Source of the DNA: an uncultured Victivallales bacterium
GTDB lineage: Bacteria; Verrucomicrobiota; Lentisphaeria; Victivallales; UBA1829
DNA: 42,898 nucleotides
Assembly (NCBI GenBank): GCA_944391115.1
Contig: CALXSJ010000025.1
Span: 1 to 42,898, forward strand
Reading direction: 5' to 3'
Positions within the stretch are counted from its first letter, which is position 1. Every line of letters begins with the position of its first letter. This document shows positions 33,099 to 41,320 of this stretch, one piece after another. The notes under the pieces were generated by a model that saw nothing but the letters and a program-made list of their open reading frames with translations, was not told the DNA's origin and ran no database searches. The position numbers and the translations under genes were made by a program.

Positions 33099-34568
33099 TC
33101 AATGATGCAAGTGTTCTCGCGCACTCGAAAACTCTATATTTGAATAAGGACTGGAATAGTCCCTGCCGACAAACGATCTGGATGCGCCGAGCTTTTTCGC
33201 AAGATCTTCCAGCAAACCTGCCCCGGCGGTCGATTTTTTGTCGCGCAGCGGCAGAAACAGTGCATCCCAGTCCGCCACGCACAGATTGTCTTTGTCCTCA
33301 ATCTTTCCGGTATTGCGGTATTCGCCCTCTTTCCAGTCGGAAAGACGGTAGCCGGCCCGTGCACCGGAAACGCCCCACATTGTCTGGCTGCCGCCCCCGA
33401 CATTGAACGCCGAATAGATTCCGGATTGCTCCCCGCCGCCGAAAATAAAAGCGAACGGGTTGTTCAAAGGACGCGACACGCCTACGACAATCGCGCCGTC
33501 CGGCTGAAAGAAATTGGACTTCAGCACCATCGGAGACGCCTTTTCTCCAGTGTAATACGCGTCGCGCCCCTGTTCGCCGGTAACGGGCGGAGCCGCATGA
33601 GCGGAGAACCCGGCATAATGACACACGGCGGCATGCCACCAGATTTGATTGTAAGTGAACCATCTGGCGGTAAGAACATTCCCGGTCTGTCGATAATTCC
33701 GCTGGAAGCCTTCGCCGTCTGCCAGAGTCAGCCATGTATTCGCTCCAGCGCCGAACGTCTCCACGGGCGAACCGGAAAAATCCCCGAATCCGAGAAAACG
33801 GCTTTCGTCATCCGATTGGAGCGCTTCAAAATAACGGGCTGCATCCTGCAGCTCGTAAAGAGCCCATTGAATATTCCGTTTTTCCCGGGTTTTCCTGTCG
33901 TTTTCCGTCAGGGACACATTGGCGTTTACGGCAAATTCCACCGCATGTTCAATCCTTGTTTTCATGCCGGAAATCAATTCCTTTTCCGCCTGATTCATGG
34001 ATGCGATACAGCTCCGCAGAGAATTCAGGAGCGGCACCGGATTCCGTGCGGCTTCTTCCGCAAGTCCTCCCAGAATTGCCGGAATTCCCGCATTCTGCGA
34101 TTCATTCAGGCGGATTAACTGATGAACAATCCCTTCGCCAGCCCCCCCCGCGGCATCGACGCCGACCCGCCAGTTGACCGCCTCGATCTTGTGCCAGCAG
34201 CAGGCACAGAGCTGCTGGGCGGCGGCAGTCACGGCGCAGTCATGCCGCCAGCGCTCCGTCACTTTGAGAAGCCAGGCTCCGACAATGTGATCCATCTGAC
34301 GCCGCGTCATCATCACGTAATTCCACGCCATCGCTTTGTTGATGACGGCGACGCGGCTGATCGTGTCCGCCTGAACCAGCGCCCCGGAATACGCGGCGGC
34401 ATCGGCGGCGTTTTGCAGTTCGATCCTCTGCCGCACGGTTTCCCCGCAGGCGTAAATGGCGAAGCCGAACAGAAAAATGATCAGCGAAACCGTGACGGTG
34501 AAGGCAAAAGCAACCCCGCTTTCATCTCGCCCGAGTTCCATCATTTTCTGTTTCAGAACTGCCGTCAT
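33099..34568 (-). CDS. tadG: TadG-like pilus assembly protein
   Basis: A 489-residue protein. After MELGRDESG comes a single hydrophobic helix (VAFAFTVTVSLIIFLFGFAIYA), then the helical stretch QRIELQNAADAAAYSGALVQA, the hallmark of TadG/Tad-like proteins. The pilin-type Glu at +5 is missing (Phe instead), so it may be a membrane anchor rather than a fibre subunit. The large C-terminal domain (about 400 residues) is Gly/Asn-rich toward the end and unrecognised; there is no clear vWA MIDAS motif. It overlaps the TadE gene by ATGA. Confidence 0.8.
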   Translation of the reverse strand: MTAVLKQKMMELGRDESGVAFAFTVTVSLIIFLFGFAIYACGETVRQRIELQNAADAAAYSGALVQADTISRVAVINKAMAWNYVMMTRRQMDHIVGAWLLKVTERWRHDCAVTAAAQQLCACCWHKIEAVNWRVGVDAAGGAGEGIVHQLIRLNESQNAGIPAILGGLAEEAARNPVPLLNSLRSCIASMNQAEKELISGMKTRIEHAVEFAVNANVSLTENDRKTREKRNIQWALYELQDAARYFEALQSDDESRFLGFGDFSGSPVETFGAGANTWLTLADGEGFQRNYRQTGNVLTARWFTYNQIWWHAAVCHYAGFSAHAAPPVTGEQGRDAYYTGEKASPMVLKSNFFQPDGAIVVGVSRPLNNPFAFIFGGGEQSGIYSAFNVGGGSQTMWGVSGARAGYRLSDWKEGEYRNTGKIEDKDNLCVADWDALFLPLRDKKSTAGAGLLEDLAKKLGASRSFVGRDYSSPYSNIEFSSAREHLHH

Positions 34569-35107
34569 TTTTCCGTCTTCACAATATAAGGTTTGGGGAT
34601 GCTCATCCGTTCGTGGAAGACCAGGTGCGGTCCGGTGAATTCGTCGCCGAATTTCTCCGTCGAAATATGATCTCCCGCCTCGCCCCGCGTGTAATCAGCG
34701 GGATTGAAGCGACAGGCGATAATCTGCGCCGCAAGCGGCATGACCAGAGGAAACGCAAACTTCAATTCCACTTCGTTGTTCCAGCCGTTCTTCGTCACGC
34801 GGAACTGCAGAAGACGATCCCTGACGCTCTTTGCTTCCGGATCGGGCATCATCACACCGTCGCGAAGGGAATCGGGAGAAGCGACCAGCCAGCAGAGAAT
34901 CCGCTGCGCCGCCTTTTTCGCCTCTTCCTCCTCCTTGTCCGGCGCAAGCGGCAATGTCGAACGGGCCGCGGCATACGCAGCATAACTCACAATCTGCCGC
35001 GCCACATGGATATGCGCCATTTGAAGCGCTCCAAAAATCAGCGCCACCAGAAGCGGCATGACGATCACGGTTTCCATCAGCATGGAGCCAGCCTCCTTGT
35101 TTTTCAT
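34565..35107 (-). CDS. tadE: TadE-like pseudopilin 1
   Basis: A 180-residue minor pilin. The short leader MKNKEAG is followed by SMLMETVIVMPLLVALIFGA, with the cleavage Gly and Glu at +5, then QIVSYAAYAAARSTL, typical of TadE. The start at 35107 makes an ATGA overlap with the prepilin peptidase stop; a longer frame reading into that gene was rejected. Its mature N-terminus (SMLME) is the same as that of pilin 3. Confidence 0.85.
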   Translation of the reverse strand: MKNKEAGSMLMETVIVMPLLVALIFGALQMAHIHVARQIVSYAAYAAARSTLPLAPDKEEEEAKKAAQRILCWLVASPDSLRDGVMMPDPEAKSVRDRLLQFRVTKNGWNNEVELKFAFPLVMPLAAQIIACRFNPADYTRGEAGDHISTEKFGDEFTGPHLVFHERMSIPKPYIVKTEK

Positions 35108-35652
35108 CTGGCATACTCCCCGACGAGCCGCAGCAGCAGTGTCGTCCATATTCCGGCGGAAATTGCCACGCCGAACGGAATACGGACCTTTTCGCATTCC
35201 TTGTCCGGCAGATTCTTCCGCCCTTCCGCCCGGTCGTAACGCCAGTCACAGGCACAGCGGAAAAAATGCCTGAGCCTCGCGGCATCCACCCTGCCAGTAA
35301 TCTGCATCACAACCCCGAGCATGAGCCCGAACACGGAGGTCAGCAGCAGCATCGGAAACACGGCCGGATACCCGACCAGCAATCCGCCGGCAAAAAGATA
35401 CTTCAAATCTCCCGCACCCGCCGCCCTTACTAAAAACGGAATCAGCAGCAGCGCGCCCGCGATAACACCGCCAAGAAGACCGTTCAGCAGATACGGAAGA
35501 CCGCCCCAGCCGAGCAGCCAGGCCAGAATCACAGCACTTCCGCCGAGAGTAAGACGATTCGGCAGCGTCCGTGTCTTCCAATCGTATCTCCCCAATACGA
35601 TCAGCCACGGAGTCGCCGCTGCAATCACATACACCGTCGGAGAAATGTGCAT
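35104..35652 (-). CDS. Prepilin peptidase, TadV/CpaA type
   Basis: A 182-residue membrane aspartyl protease. The two catalytic aspartates are D24 in GRYDWKTRTLPN and D82 in GAGDLK, the GxGDxK motif of type IV prepilin peptidases. There are about four to five membrane helices. The methylase domain of longer PilD enzymes is absent, as usual for TadV. It would cut the three Flp pilins and the two TadE proteins of this operon after their conserved Gly. It follows pilin 1 by 15 nt. Confidence 0.92.
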   Translation of the reverse strand: MHISPTVYVIAAATPWLIVLGRYDWKTRTLPNRLTLGGSAVILAWLLGWGGLPYLLNGLLGGVIAGALLLIPFLVRAAGAGDLKYLFAGGLLVGYPAVFPMLLLTSVFGLMLGVVMQITGRVDAARLRHFFRCACDWRYDRAEGRKNLPDKECEKVRIPFGVAISAGIWTTLLLRLVGEYAR

Positions 35653-35667
35653 TCCGGCTTCGATCTC

Positions 35668-35970
35668 TTATTTATGCATGCTGTCGTGAAATTCAGACGC
35701 CTTGGACGCATCTTCATTCTGTTCCTGCTGAGTCTCGTCCAATGCCGTTTTGGCGCCGGAGTGGTCTGCGCTTGCGCCTTTGGCCGCGACATCGAACATG
35801 CCGACAATGGTCTTGCCGAACATGGCCACGGCAACCACGCAGGCCGCCGCGATCAGCACGGCAACAATGACGTATTCCATCATCACCGCGCCGCGTTCTT
35901 CGCCCAGCAGTTTGCAGATTTGACGTCCGAGCCAGCTTTTCTTCATCCGGTTGATTCTTGTTGTCTTCAT
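35668..35970 (-). CDS. flp: Flp/Tad-type pilin 1
   Basis: A 100-residue prepilin. The leader ends in GEERG; the mature protein begins AVMMEYVIVAVLIAAACVVA with Glu at +5 and Tyr at +6. A tail of about 45 charged residues follows, longer than classical Flp (about 55 residues total). I chose the ATG at 35970, which has AAAGGA 8 nt upstream; ATG at 35949 is also possible. As the first structural gene, and the one next to the peptidase, it is the likely major subunit. Confidence 0.85.
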   Translation of the reverse strand: MKTTRINRMKKSWLGRQICKLLGEERGAVMMEYVIVAVLIAAACVVAVAMFGKTIVGMFDVAAKGASADHSGAKTALDETQQEQNEDASKASEFHDSMHK

Positions 35971-36012
35971 TCTCCTTGTCCTTTCCATTGGTGAGGATGT
36001 TTTTCAAAGACA

Positions 36013-36255
36013 TCATTGTTCTTGCTTCAAAACCTCTTTTTCATTCAGAAAATCCTGAATATTGGAAAAAGAGGAATTCATTTTGACAAAACCTTCGCGA
36101 TATGCCCCGATAAATGCCTCGTCATCATGATACTGACGCACTCTTTTCGAGCATTTCCGGCACAGCGTCATATGAAATCTGACCGACAGGCGCTCAAAGT
36201 CCGGAAGCTGTTTTTTTACAAACTGATCGATTGTCGCATCCGTTAAATGTTTCAT
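36013..36255 (-). CDS. Small ZAS-type anti-sigma-like protein
   Basis: An 80-residue soluble protein. FHMTLCRKC contains H-x3-C-x2-C, the zinc-binding ZAS signature of anti-sigma factors, in the usual N-terminal third. There is no membrane helix, so it would act in the cytoplasm, as redox-sensing RsrA/ChrR-type anti-sigmas do. AGGAGGT lies 6 nt before the ATG at 36255, whose A is the last base of the sigma-factor stop (TGATG). The pairing with the sigma gene supports the role; direct evidence is limited to the motif. Confidence 0.75.
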   Translation of the reverse strand: MKHLTDATIDQFVKKQLPDFERLSVRFHMTLCRKCSKRVRQYHDDEAFIGAYREGFVKMNSSFSNIQDFLNEKEVLKQEQ

Positions 36256-36833
36256 CATTCCACCTCCTCGCCTGAAATCTCCGCGATATTCATGCGGAGA
36301 AAATCAATGACCTTTTTCCGGTAATTGTAAACACTCGGAACGGAAATCCCAAGAGCGGACGCAACGTCGGCGGCTTTTTTGCCTTTCATTTCCAAAAGCT
36401 CAAATGCCTGGAACGCTTTCTCCGGCATTTGCTCGGCGGCATTTTTCATGGACAGCCAGAACAGATGAATTTTCCATTCCCTGTTCCATTCCTCTTCGAA
36501 CGAATCGTCAAGTTCTTTCTCCTGAATCTCCAGGGCCTTATTCATCTCCGCCCGCAGTTTTTTATGACGGAAGATTGAAGAAATGCAGTTCTTCATAATG
36601 ATGCCGAGGTAGGAGCGGAATTTTCCTTTTTGGGGGTCATAGACAAAATTCGGATTCACCCGGAAAAAAGACAATAGCACGATTTGCTCCAATTCCGGAT
36701 AATCATCCGGAGTCAGGCCATGTTGCTTTGCGCAGTGATAAATCAAGGGTCTGTATGTGTCACGGAACAAACGCCACGCGGATTCATCACCCGCGCGGAC
36801 TTTTTCAAGCAGTTCCGAATTGGTTGTGTACAT
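36255..36833 (-). CDS. ECF-type RNA polymerase sigma factor
   Basis: A 192-residue sigma70-family protein of ECF size. Region 2 includes LFRDTYRPLIYHCAK and the segment DPQKGKFRSYLGIIMKNCI (region 2.3-2.4). Region 4 is the C-terminal helix-turn-helix AFELLEMKGKKAADVASALG followed by ISVPSVYNYRKKVIDFLR. It is the first gene of the Tad run and is coupled to the ZAS protein, so it probably drives this operon and perhaps itself. No clear -10/-35 pair was found upstream; an AGAGAAA/TTTCTCT inverted repeat lies in the leader. Confidence 0.88.
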   Translation of the reverse strand: MYTTNSELLEKVRAGDESAWRLFRDTYRPLIYHCAKQHGLTPDDYPELEQIVLLSFFRVNPNFVYDPQKGKFRSYLGIIMKNCISSIFRHKKLRAEMNKALEIQEKELDDSFEEEWNREWKIHLFWLSMKNAAEQMPEKAFQAFELLEMKGKKAADVASALGISVPSVYNYRKKVIDFLRMNIAEISGEEVE

Positions 36834-36981
36834 CTTATATCGCCTCGTCTATTCCGGTCCCGGTGTTCACAGAGAAAAACCGTTTCTCTCTACTCTTATA
36901 TAGCAGGGGGAAAATGGTTTTTATAAGATTTCCCCGTAAAATATCTCCCAAAACATGGTTTCCCGGATAATCATTTCTTCT
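36834..36981. other. Upstream region of the Tad/sigma operon
   Basis: On the minus strand this stretch carries a TATATA box about 65 nt before the sigma ATG, and AGAGAAA-CGGTT-TTTCTCT, a 7-bp inverted repeat with a 5-nt loop, in the probable leader. No convincing -35 was found. If the operon is autoregulated, its ECF promoter should lie here. Confidence 0.4.
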
Positions 36982-37188
36982 TCATGCGCCCTTCTGCATG
37001 CAAAATTCCCACGAGATATGCCGAGTTGGTCTGGATATGGTTGTAAATGGTGGATTGGCGGCTATGAACGTGCCGGCAATACTCCTTATGCGACCGCCAC
37101 GGGCATTCTCCACTTTCATGGCAAATTTCCCAGCGGCTTCAATCGGAGCATGTCTTTTATTTTCTCTGTTCCTGCAGGTGGTCTTCAT
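36982..37188 (-). pseudogene. Possible remnant of a prepilin-type leader gene
   Basis: A 68-codon frame with AGGAGAG 6 nt before its ATG. The protein begins MKTTCRNRENKRHAPIEAAG and continues to AANPPFTTISRPTRH. The basic leader ending in AANPPFT resembles the N-terminus of the many type II pseudopilins of Lentisphaerota, where FTLIELLVVIAIIA would follow; here the hydrophobic helix is absent. I read it as a decayed 5' end. This rests on memory of the family, so confidence is low. Confidence 0.3.
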
Positions 37189-37264
37189 TTCATCATTCTC
37201 TCTCCTGCATGCAGGGCGTCTGACTGGCAGACGACAAAAAGCATGGACTGAAGACTTCGTGCAG

Positions 37265-37311
37265 AAAAACAAAAAAAACGCCGCGACAACCCAATATCGG
37301 ATTTCGCGGCG
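37265..37311 (-). terminator. Strong rho-independent terminator, leftward
   Basis: On the minus strand CGCCGCGA and TCGCGGCG form a perfect 8-bp stem with a 17-nt loop, followed by T8-G-T5. There is no T run on the other strand. No intact minus-strand gene lies upstream of it. Confidence 0.85.
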
Positions 37312-37358
37312 TAAAAACAAAAAAAATCCCGATTCTCCGCTCAAAAAGAATCTGGATT
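37312..37358 (-). terminator. Second rho-independent terminator in tandem, leftward
   Basis: On the minus strand AATCC/GGATT and GATTCT/AGAATC pair, separated by one mismatch, around a 10-nt loop. A T-rich tract (TTTTTTTTG then TTTTT) follows. It stands immediately upstream of the first terminator, so one leftward transcript is stopped twice. Confidence 0.75.
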
Positions 37359-37362
37359 TCTT

Positions 37363-38157
37363 AGAAAAAGTCAGATGATTGGCATGGCTATTGCTAGCTC
37401 GCGCTCACTTCGTTCACATAAACGGATTCTTTATTCGACCGAAGAATCCATGAGGGAAAACGTTCTGGCATGGGCATACCGAAAGATTTATCACTCAAAT
37501 CAAAAGCGGTATTCCGCCCTGTTGTCAAAGCCCTCATTCACACATATTCATCATATAAGTATGCCGATTTCTCAACTTTCGCTGCGAAATCCAGCACGCC
37601 TGAAAACATTCGTGAAAAGAACCGAACGCTCCTAGGCACTGCGCGAGAGGTCCGACCAAGAACCGGCTACGATATGCATAGAAGCGCCCAGCAAGATATA
37701 AAAACACAATCCTACCGGTCACATTCCTGCAACACCGTAGCAAATACATAATTAACTTGGTCGGGTTCTCGCGCATTTGCTGAAATATAATGGTTTTCAA
37801 ATAGCACAGAAGAAGTAAGGTCAGAATACACCCACTGCCTCTATCCTGTAACTTATCATGTTTTGAGTGAAAATACAAATATGAAATCATGCAGATTCTC
37901 TTTTTTCCTGAGAAATTCAGAAAAAAGGTCGCTGCAGACACCGGCTGCATTGTGAAAGTCACAGGAAACAGGTCCGTTTTCGAGTCGGGATTTCAACTCC
38001 CCCATACCTTCGGATTTTCCGGTAACTCCGGAAAATGCTCATCTTGTCCACCAGCCAAACCGCCGACCTCTTCTTGCGGTCATGCCCCCGTTCCGAAAGA
38101 TTCAAGCCGTATTGCATCTTCAGGCAACCCATCAATTTGAGAACTGGCAATCACCTG
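37363..38157. other. Region without recognisable genes
   Basis: About 800 bases that hold no gene I can support. One perfect inverted repeat, GGATTCTT (37424-37431) and AAGAATCC (37442-37449) with a 10-nt loop, is present. A 142-codon minus-strand frame at 37534-37962 has no ribosome binding site and no resemblance to a protein. A leftward transcript ending at the tandem terminators should come from here, but its nature is unknown. Confidence 0.5.
37424..37449. repeat. Perfect 8-bp inverted repeat
   Basis: GGATTCTT and AAGAATCC flank TATTCGACCG. There is no T run after either arm, so it is not a standard terminator. The same GATTCT/AGAATC pair also forms part of the terminator at 37312-37358. 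Confidence 0.7.
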
Positions 38158-38418
38158 ACGGCGGATATCGTAATTGAAGAGCGCCGATACAAATCACTCA
38201 ATCAGAAGCGGTTCAACCTGGGGAGAAGCGCATTTCCCAATCAGGAAACGCCGCTTGACAATACCGCTGACGAATCGTTCTTTGCGTGCATGAAGCGGGA
38301 AAAGCTTTCAAGCTCCTCTTACGATACAGGGAGGATTTACGCCGGACCGCTGACAAATGCGTTGAGTTTTCTGACCCCGGGATACCATATTTCGATTGCA
38401 TGCCGCAGGAATATCGCC
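38158..38418 (+). pseudogene. IS3-family transposase (OrfB) remnant, frameshifted
   Basis: One frame reads RYKSLNQKRFNLGRSAFPNQ and then TPLDNTADESFFACMKREKL, which matches the end of the IS3 integrase core (consensus roughly YDNAxxESFFxxLKxE). The match then moves to another frame, where YREDLRRTADKCVEFSD and MPQEYRR fit the following IS3 C-terminus (xxLRxAVxxYIxxYN ... SPxxYE). At least one frameshift, several lost residues (the Asn-rich YNxxRxH motif is degraded) and no N-terminal half mark it as a dead fragment. No terminal repeats were found. Confidence 0.7.
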
Positions 38419-38667
38419 GGATATGCTCCGGGGCAATGTATCCGGATCGAAACAGCGCAAATGCCGGAATGATTTTCGGGCCCCGATCAGAGCCGCTGGA
38501 AGCATAAATCATTCAGGCGCAGGGATGAACGGATGCCGTCTGAGGAATGTCAAACTCTGCAAGCAGACCGCACCTCCGTTTCCATTCAAAAGAGTCCGAG
38601 TTTTCCGGAGTGGAGAATTTTGATCCCTGTGTTCAATGCATGAGGGCAGATCCGCCGTATCCATTCT
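38419..38667. other. Non-coding stretch between IS remnant and heparinase gene
   Basis: About 250 bases after the stop of the leftward heparinase gene. I see no gene, repeat or clear terminator here. Confidence 0.5.
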
Positions 38668-41289
38668 CTATTGGAACGTGCTGCGGAAAAATGTAATATG
38701 AAGTTTTCCAGGCAGAATCGTATGCGGATAATACTGCATCACGGCAGTGTTGTCCTCCCGCCTTTTCCGGAATCCCAGATTCCCTTTTACAACAAGGCGA
38801 TTGGCTTGCAGAGACTGGGTAAAATAGCCATATGCTGTTCCTGTATCGGGGTTTGCAATCTTAACAAATGGCACAGTCTCACTCATTGCATTGCCGCTGA
38901 AACGAAGGCTCGACGAGCCGGTTGTTTCCAGAACCTCGCGAATTTCCGGCCTTCCGGAATCCGCCACTGCCTCTATTTTTGCATTGACGAGATGCCAGTT
39001 GATCAGCCTGCCGGCATGGTCGAAGGACAAATATCCATAGTCTCCGCTGACGATGCGGCCATTCAGGCACAGGGGTGTCTTCTGATGCAGGAACAGATAA
39101 TCAATCCGGTCTCCCGTGCTTACTTTCAGCAGATTCCGCTGCAGACGTTCCACGGCTTTTAGAGCCGGAATGCCGCCATGCGGATGAATCACCGTCGTAA
39201 ATACCGGATCTTCTGAAGGTTCAGAGAGTCTCAAGCAGACGAACTGCCGGAACATCCTGATGTTGTGATTGTTTTCCCTTGCTTTTCGGATACTGGGTGT
39301 CCTGCCATGGAAAATGACCGGATTGAATCCGGCAAGCGGGATGAAAATGGAACACACGGAACCTGGCCGGGAAAAATCGCTTCGAAGGAACGGAGTGTCC
39401 CCGTGGCAGCGAATCATTCCGGTTTGCGTCATATAGCCATACGCGAAATACGGTTTATGAAATCCGGTCCAGTCCTGATTGTGTGCAGACGGTTTCCAAT
39501 CCGCCAGTTTCCGGGAATCGACAATGGGATGAGGTTCTATGCGCAGCGCCGTTCCGTTGGAATCATGCACGGAGAATGTTTCCTCGGAATCGGCATCCCC
39601 GTGAAGAAAATAGTCATAATTGCGCGCCCCCCTGCCAAGCTCGTAGAAATCCGCTGCATATACGGTGTCGTCATCATGGCGGATCAGAAACAAGGTTCTG
39701 CTGTTATGAGCAAGCTTCGGCTGCGTATTCGCGGCACTTGCGGAAACAATCTGGACACGCGGATTGGCGAGATCCATGTATTCAATACTTCCTCTTCCTT
39801 TCCGCGGTTCTTTGAAAATATGGTTGGAGAAATCAACGGAAACCATATTGTGAGCCGGCGTGGAGAGATTGAACTGGTACATTTTTGTGTGCGTATACCC
39901 CATATCCGAGAGCATTTCCCTGCCGTGGGAAAAAAGCGCGATCCCCAGCGTGTCATAATGATGATGCCCATTTTTGGGCGTGAAGGATAAATGCAGCTGC
40001 GTCTTGCCCGCCCCAAGCATGGCATATCCTATTGCCGGACTCAGATGAGAACGGTTTTCCGCGGGTTTGCTTTTCGGGAAGGACAGCATCCAGGAATCTC
40101 CCATAGGAAACGGGCGGCCGTCGGGATATCGCATCTGGTCCAGAATTCGTCTTGCTGATTCAAGCAGAGGAAAATTCCTGTCAGGCGTCTTCCGTTTTGC
40201 CCGGTTATCGCTCAGATTCGCAATCGTTGCGAGAAGAGCATTCGTAACCTGCTGATGATATGAATAACTGGGTTCATGCCAAAAACCGTCAAACAGAAAC
40301 TCTTCTTTCAGACACTCGTCCACGCGTTCCCGCACTTGGGCAAGAAGCGTATGATCCCCTGTCACCCTGCCCGCGGTAACCAGGTTGTTCCAGAGGACCG
40401 GCGACATATTGAACAGCGGTTTGTCCGGATTGCGCAAGGTCCCGCGGCAGGCTTCCAGGAAAAAACCGTCAATTACATCACCATGCAAATCGAGATTTTC
40501 CTGTTTTGCATATTGAGCCAGAGCATCGGATCCGGCTATCAGATCGTATGTCAAGATCAAATCCAGCGGAATGTCGCTGTATCCCCACCAGGACCAGCGG
40601 CTGGTGCGCATTTGCGGAAGCAGTTTTTCCGGCATTCCGTCATACCATTTCACATCACGGTAGGGAAAGTCGAATTTATATGCGAAATCCGGATAACGCA
40701 AAGCGATTCCGCAAAGGATCACGGACGCTTTCCATGCATACTTTTCTTCTTTTGTCAAATCATACAACTGAGCAAGAGAACAGGCTTTTTTAGAAAAAAA
40801 ATCCTTTTTCCGGTATTCTATTCCGGCGCTGAAATAATGTTTCCGCCCGTTTGGAGCCAGATAATACGGATAGAGCATCTCTTTTCCCGATGGAGCCTTC
40901 ACCCGATCCGCATGTTTCTCCGGGCATTCTGCGGAAGGAAACGTTTTCCTGCAAAAACGGCACCTGATTGCCGAAGGATTTTCCGGGGTCCAGTCGAATG
41001 CCGATCCCTGTGGATTTCCGCAGCCGAGAGTCGGGCAGATGACAAAAAAGATTCCGCTGCGGGAAGGCAGAAGTTTCAGGATGGCTTCATCGGTCATATT
41101 CATGACCACGTCCACCTCTTTTTTCAGGCTGTCAACATCGCCCTTGAACGGGTTTGGATAAACCGGATGCCGGATGGCGGAAAGCTGCCGCAATGACGCC
41201 GCAACCTTTTCCTTTCCTGAAACCTCGGCCGAATCCGTCGGAACAGAAAAGACAATGCCAAGAGCAAGGATAATGAGTATATTTTTCAT
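38668..41289 (-). CDS. Secreted heparinase II/III-family polysaccharide lyase-like protein
   Basis: An 873-residue protein with a signal peptide (MKNILIILALGIVFSVPTDSA). The N-terminal half is an alpha/alpha toroid with RWSWWGYSDIPLDLILTYDL and FWHEPSYSYHQQVTNALLAT; the C-terminal half is the heparinase II/III beta domain with NGHHHYDTLGIALFSHGREM, whose His and Tyr are catalytic candidates in this family. Cysteines C85, C90, C110 and C113 (ICPTLGC and CRFC) form a possible zinc site near the N-terminus. The start at 41289 gives a clean signal peptide; an open extension up to 41703 runs through the hairpin repeat and the RHS fragment and is rejected. It probably degrades an acidic glycan of host or dietary origin. 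Confidence 0.87.
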   Translation of the reverse strand: MKNILIILALGIVFSVPTDSAEVSGKEKVAASLRQLSAIRHPVYPNPFKGDVDSLKKEVDVVMNMTDEAILKLLPSRSGIFFVICPTLGCGNPQGSAFDWTPENPSAIRCRFCRKTFPSAECPEKHADRVKAPSGKEMLYPYYLAPNGRKHYFSAGIEYRKKDFFSKKACSLAQLYDLTKEEKYAWKASVILCGIALRYPDFAYKFDFPYRDVKWYDGMPEKLLPQMRTSRWSWWGYSDIPLDLILTYDLIAGSDALAQYAKQENLDLHGDVIDGFFLEACRGTLRNPDKPLFNMSPVLWNNLVTAGRVTGDHTLLAQVRERVDECLKEEFLFDGFWHEPSYSYHQQVTNALLATIANLSDNRAKRKTPDRNFPLLESARRILDQMRYPDGRPFPMGDSWMLSFPKSKPAENRSHLSPAIGYAMLGAGKTQLHLSFTPKNGHHHYDTLGIALFSHGREMLSDMGYTHTKMYQFNLSTPAHNMVSVDFSNHIFKEPRKGRGSIEYMDLANPRVQIVSASAANTQPKLAHNSRTLFLIRHDDDTVYAADFYELGRGARNYDYFLHGDADSEETFSVHDSNGTALRIEPHPIVDSRKLADWKPSAHNQDWTGFHKPYFAYGYMTQTGMIRCHGDTPFLRSDFSRPGSVCSIFIPLAGFNPVIFHGRTPSIRKARENNHNIRMFRQFVCLRLSEPSEDPVFTTVIHPHGGIPALKAVERLQRNLLKVSTGDRIDYLFLHQKTPLCLNGRIVSGDYGYLSFDHAGRLINWHLVNAKIEAVADSGRPEIREVLETTGSSSLRFSGNAMSETVPFVKIANPDTGTAYGYFTQSLQANRLVVKGNLGFRKRREDNTAVMQYYPHTILPGKLHITFFRSTFQ

Positions 41290-41320
41290 GAGTGTTATTT
41301 TTTCGTGAGCCCATCGGTTT

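Noticed and set aside
37534-37962. Minus-strand frame of 142 codons upstream of the tandem terminators
   Set aside because: No ribosome binding site, no recognisable domain and an odd composition; not enough to call a gene.
37363-38157. tRNA or other known structured RNA ahead of the terminators
   Set aside because: I looked for the tRNA T-arm pattern, tmRNA, SRP RNA and RNase P signatures and found none.
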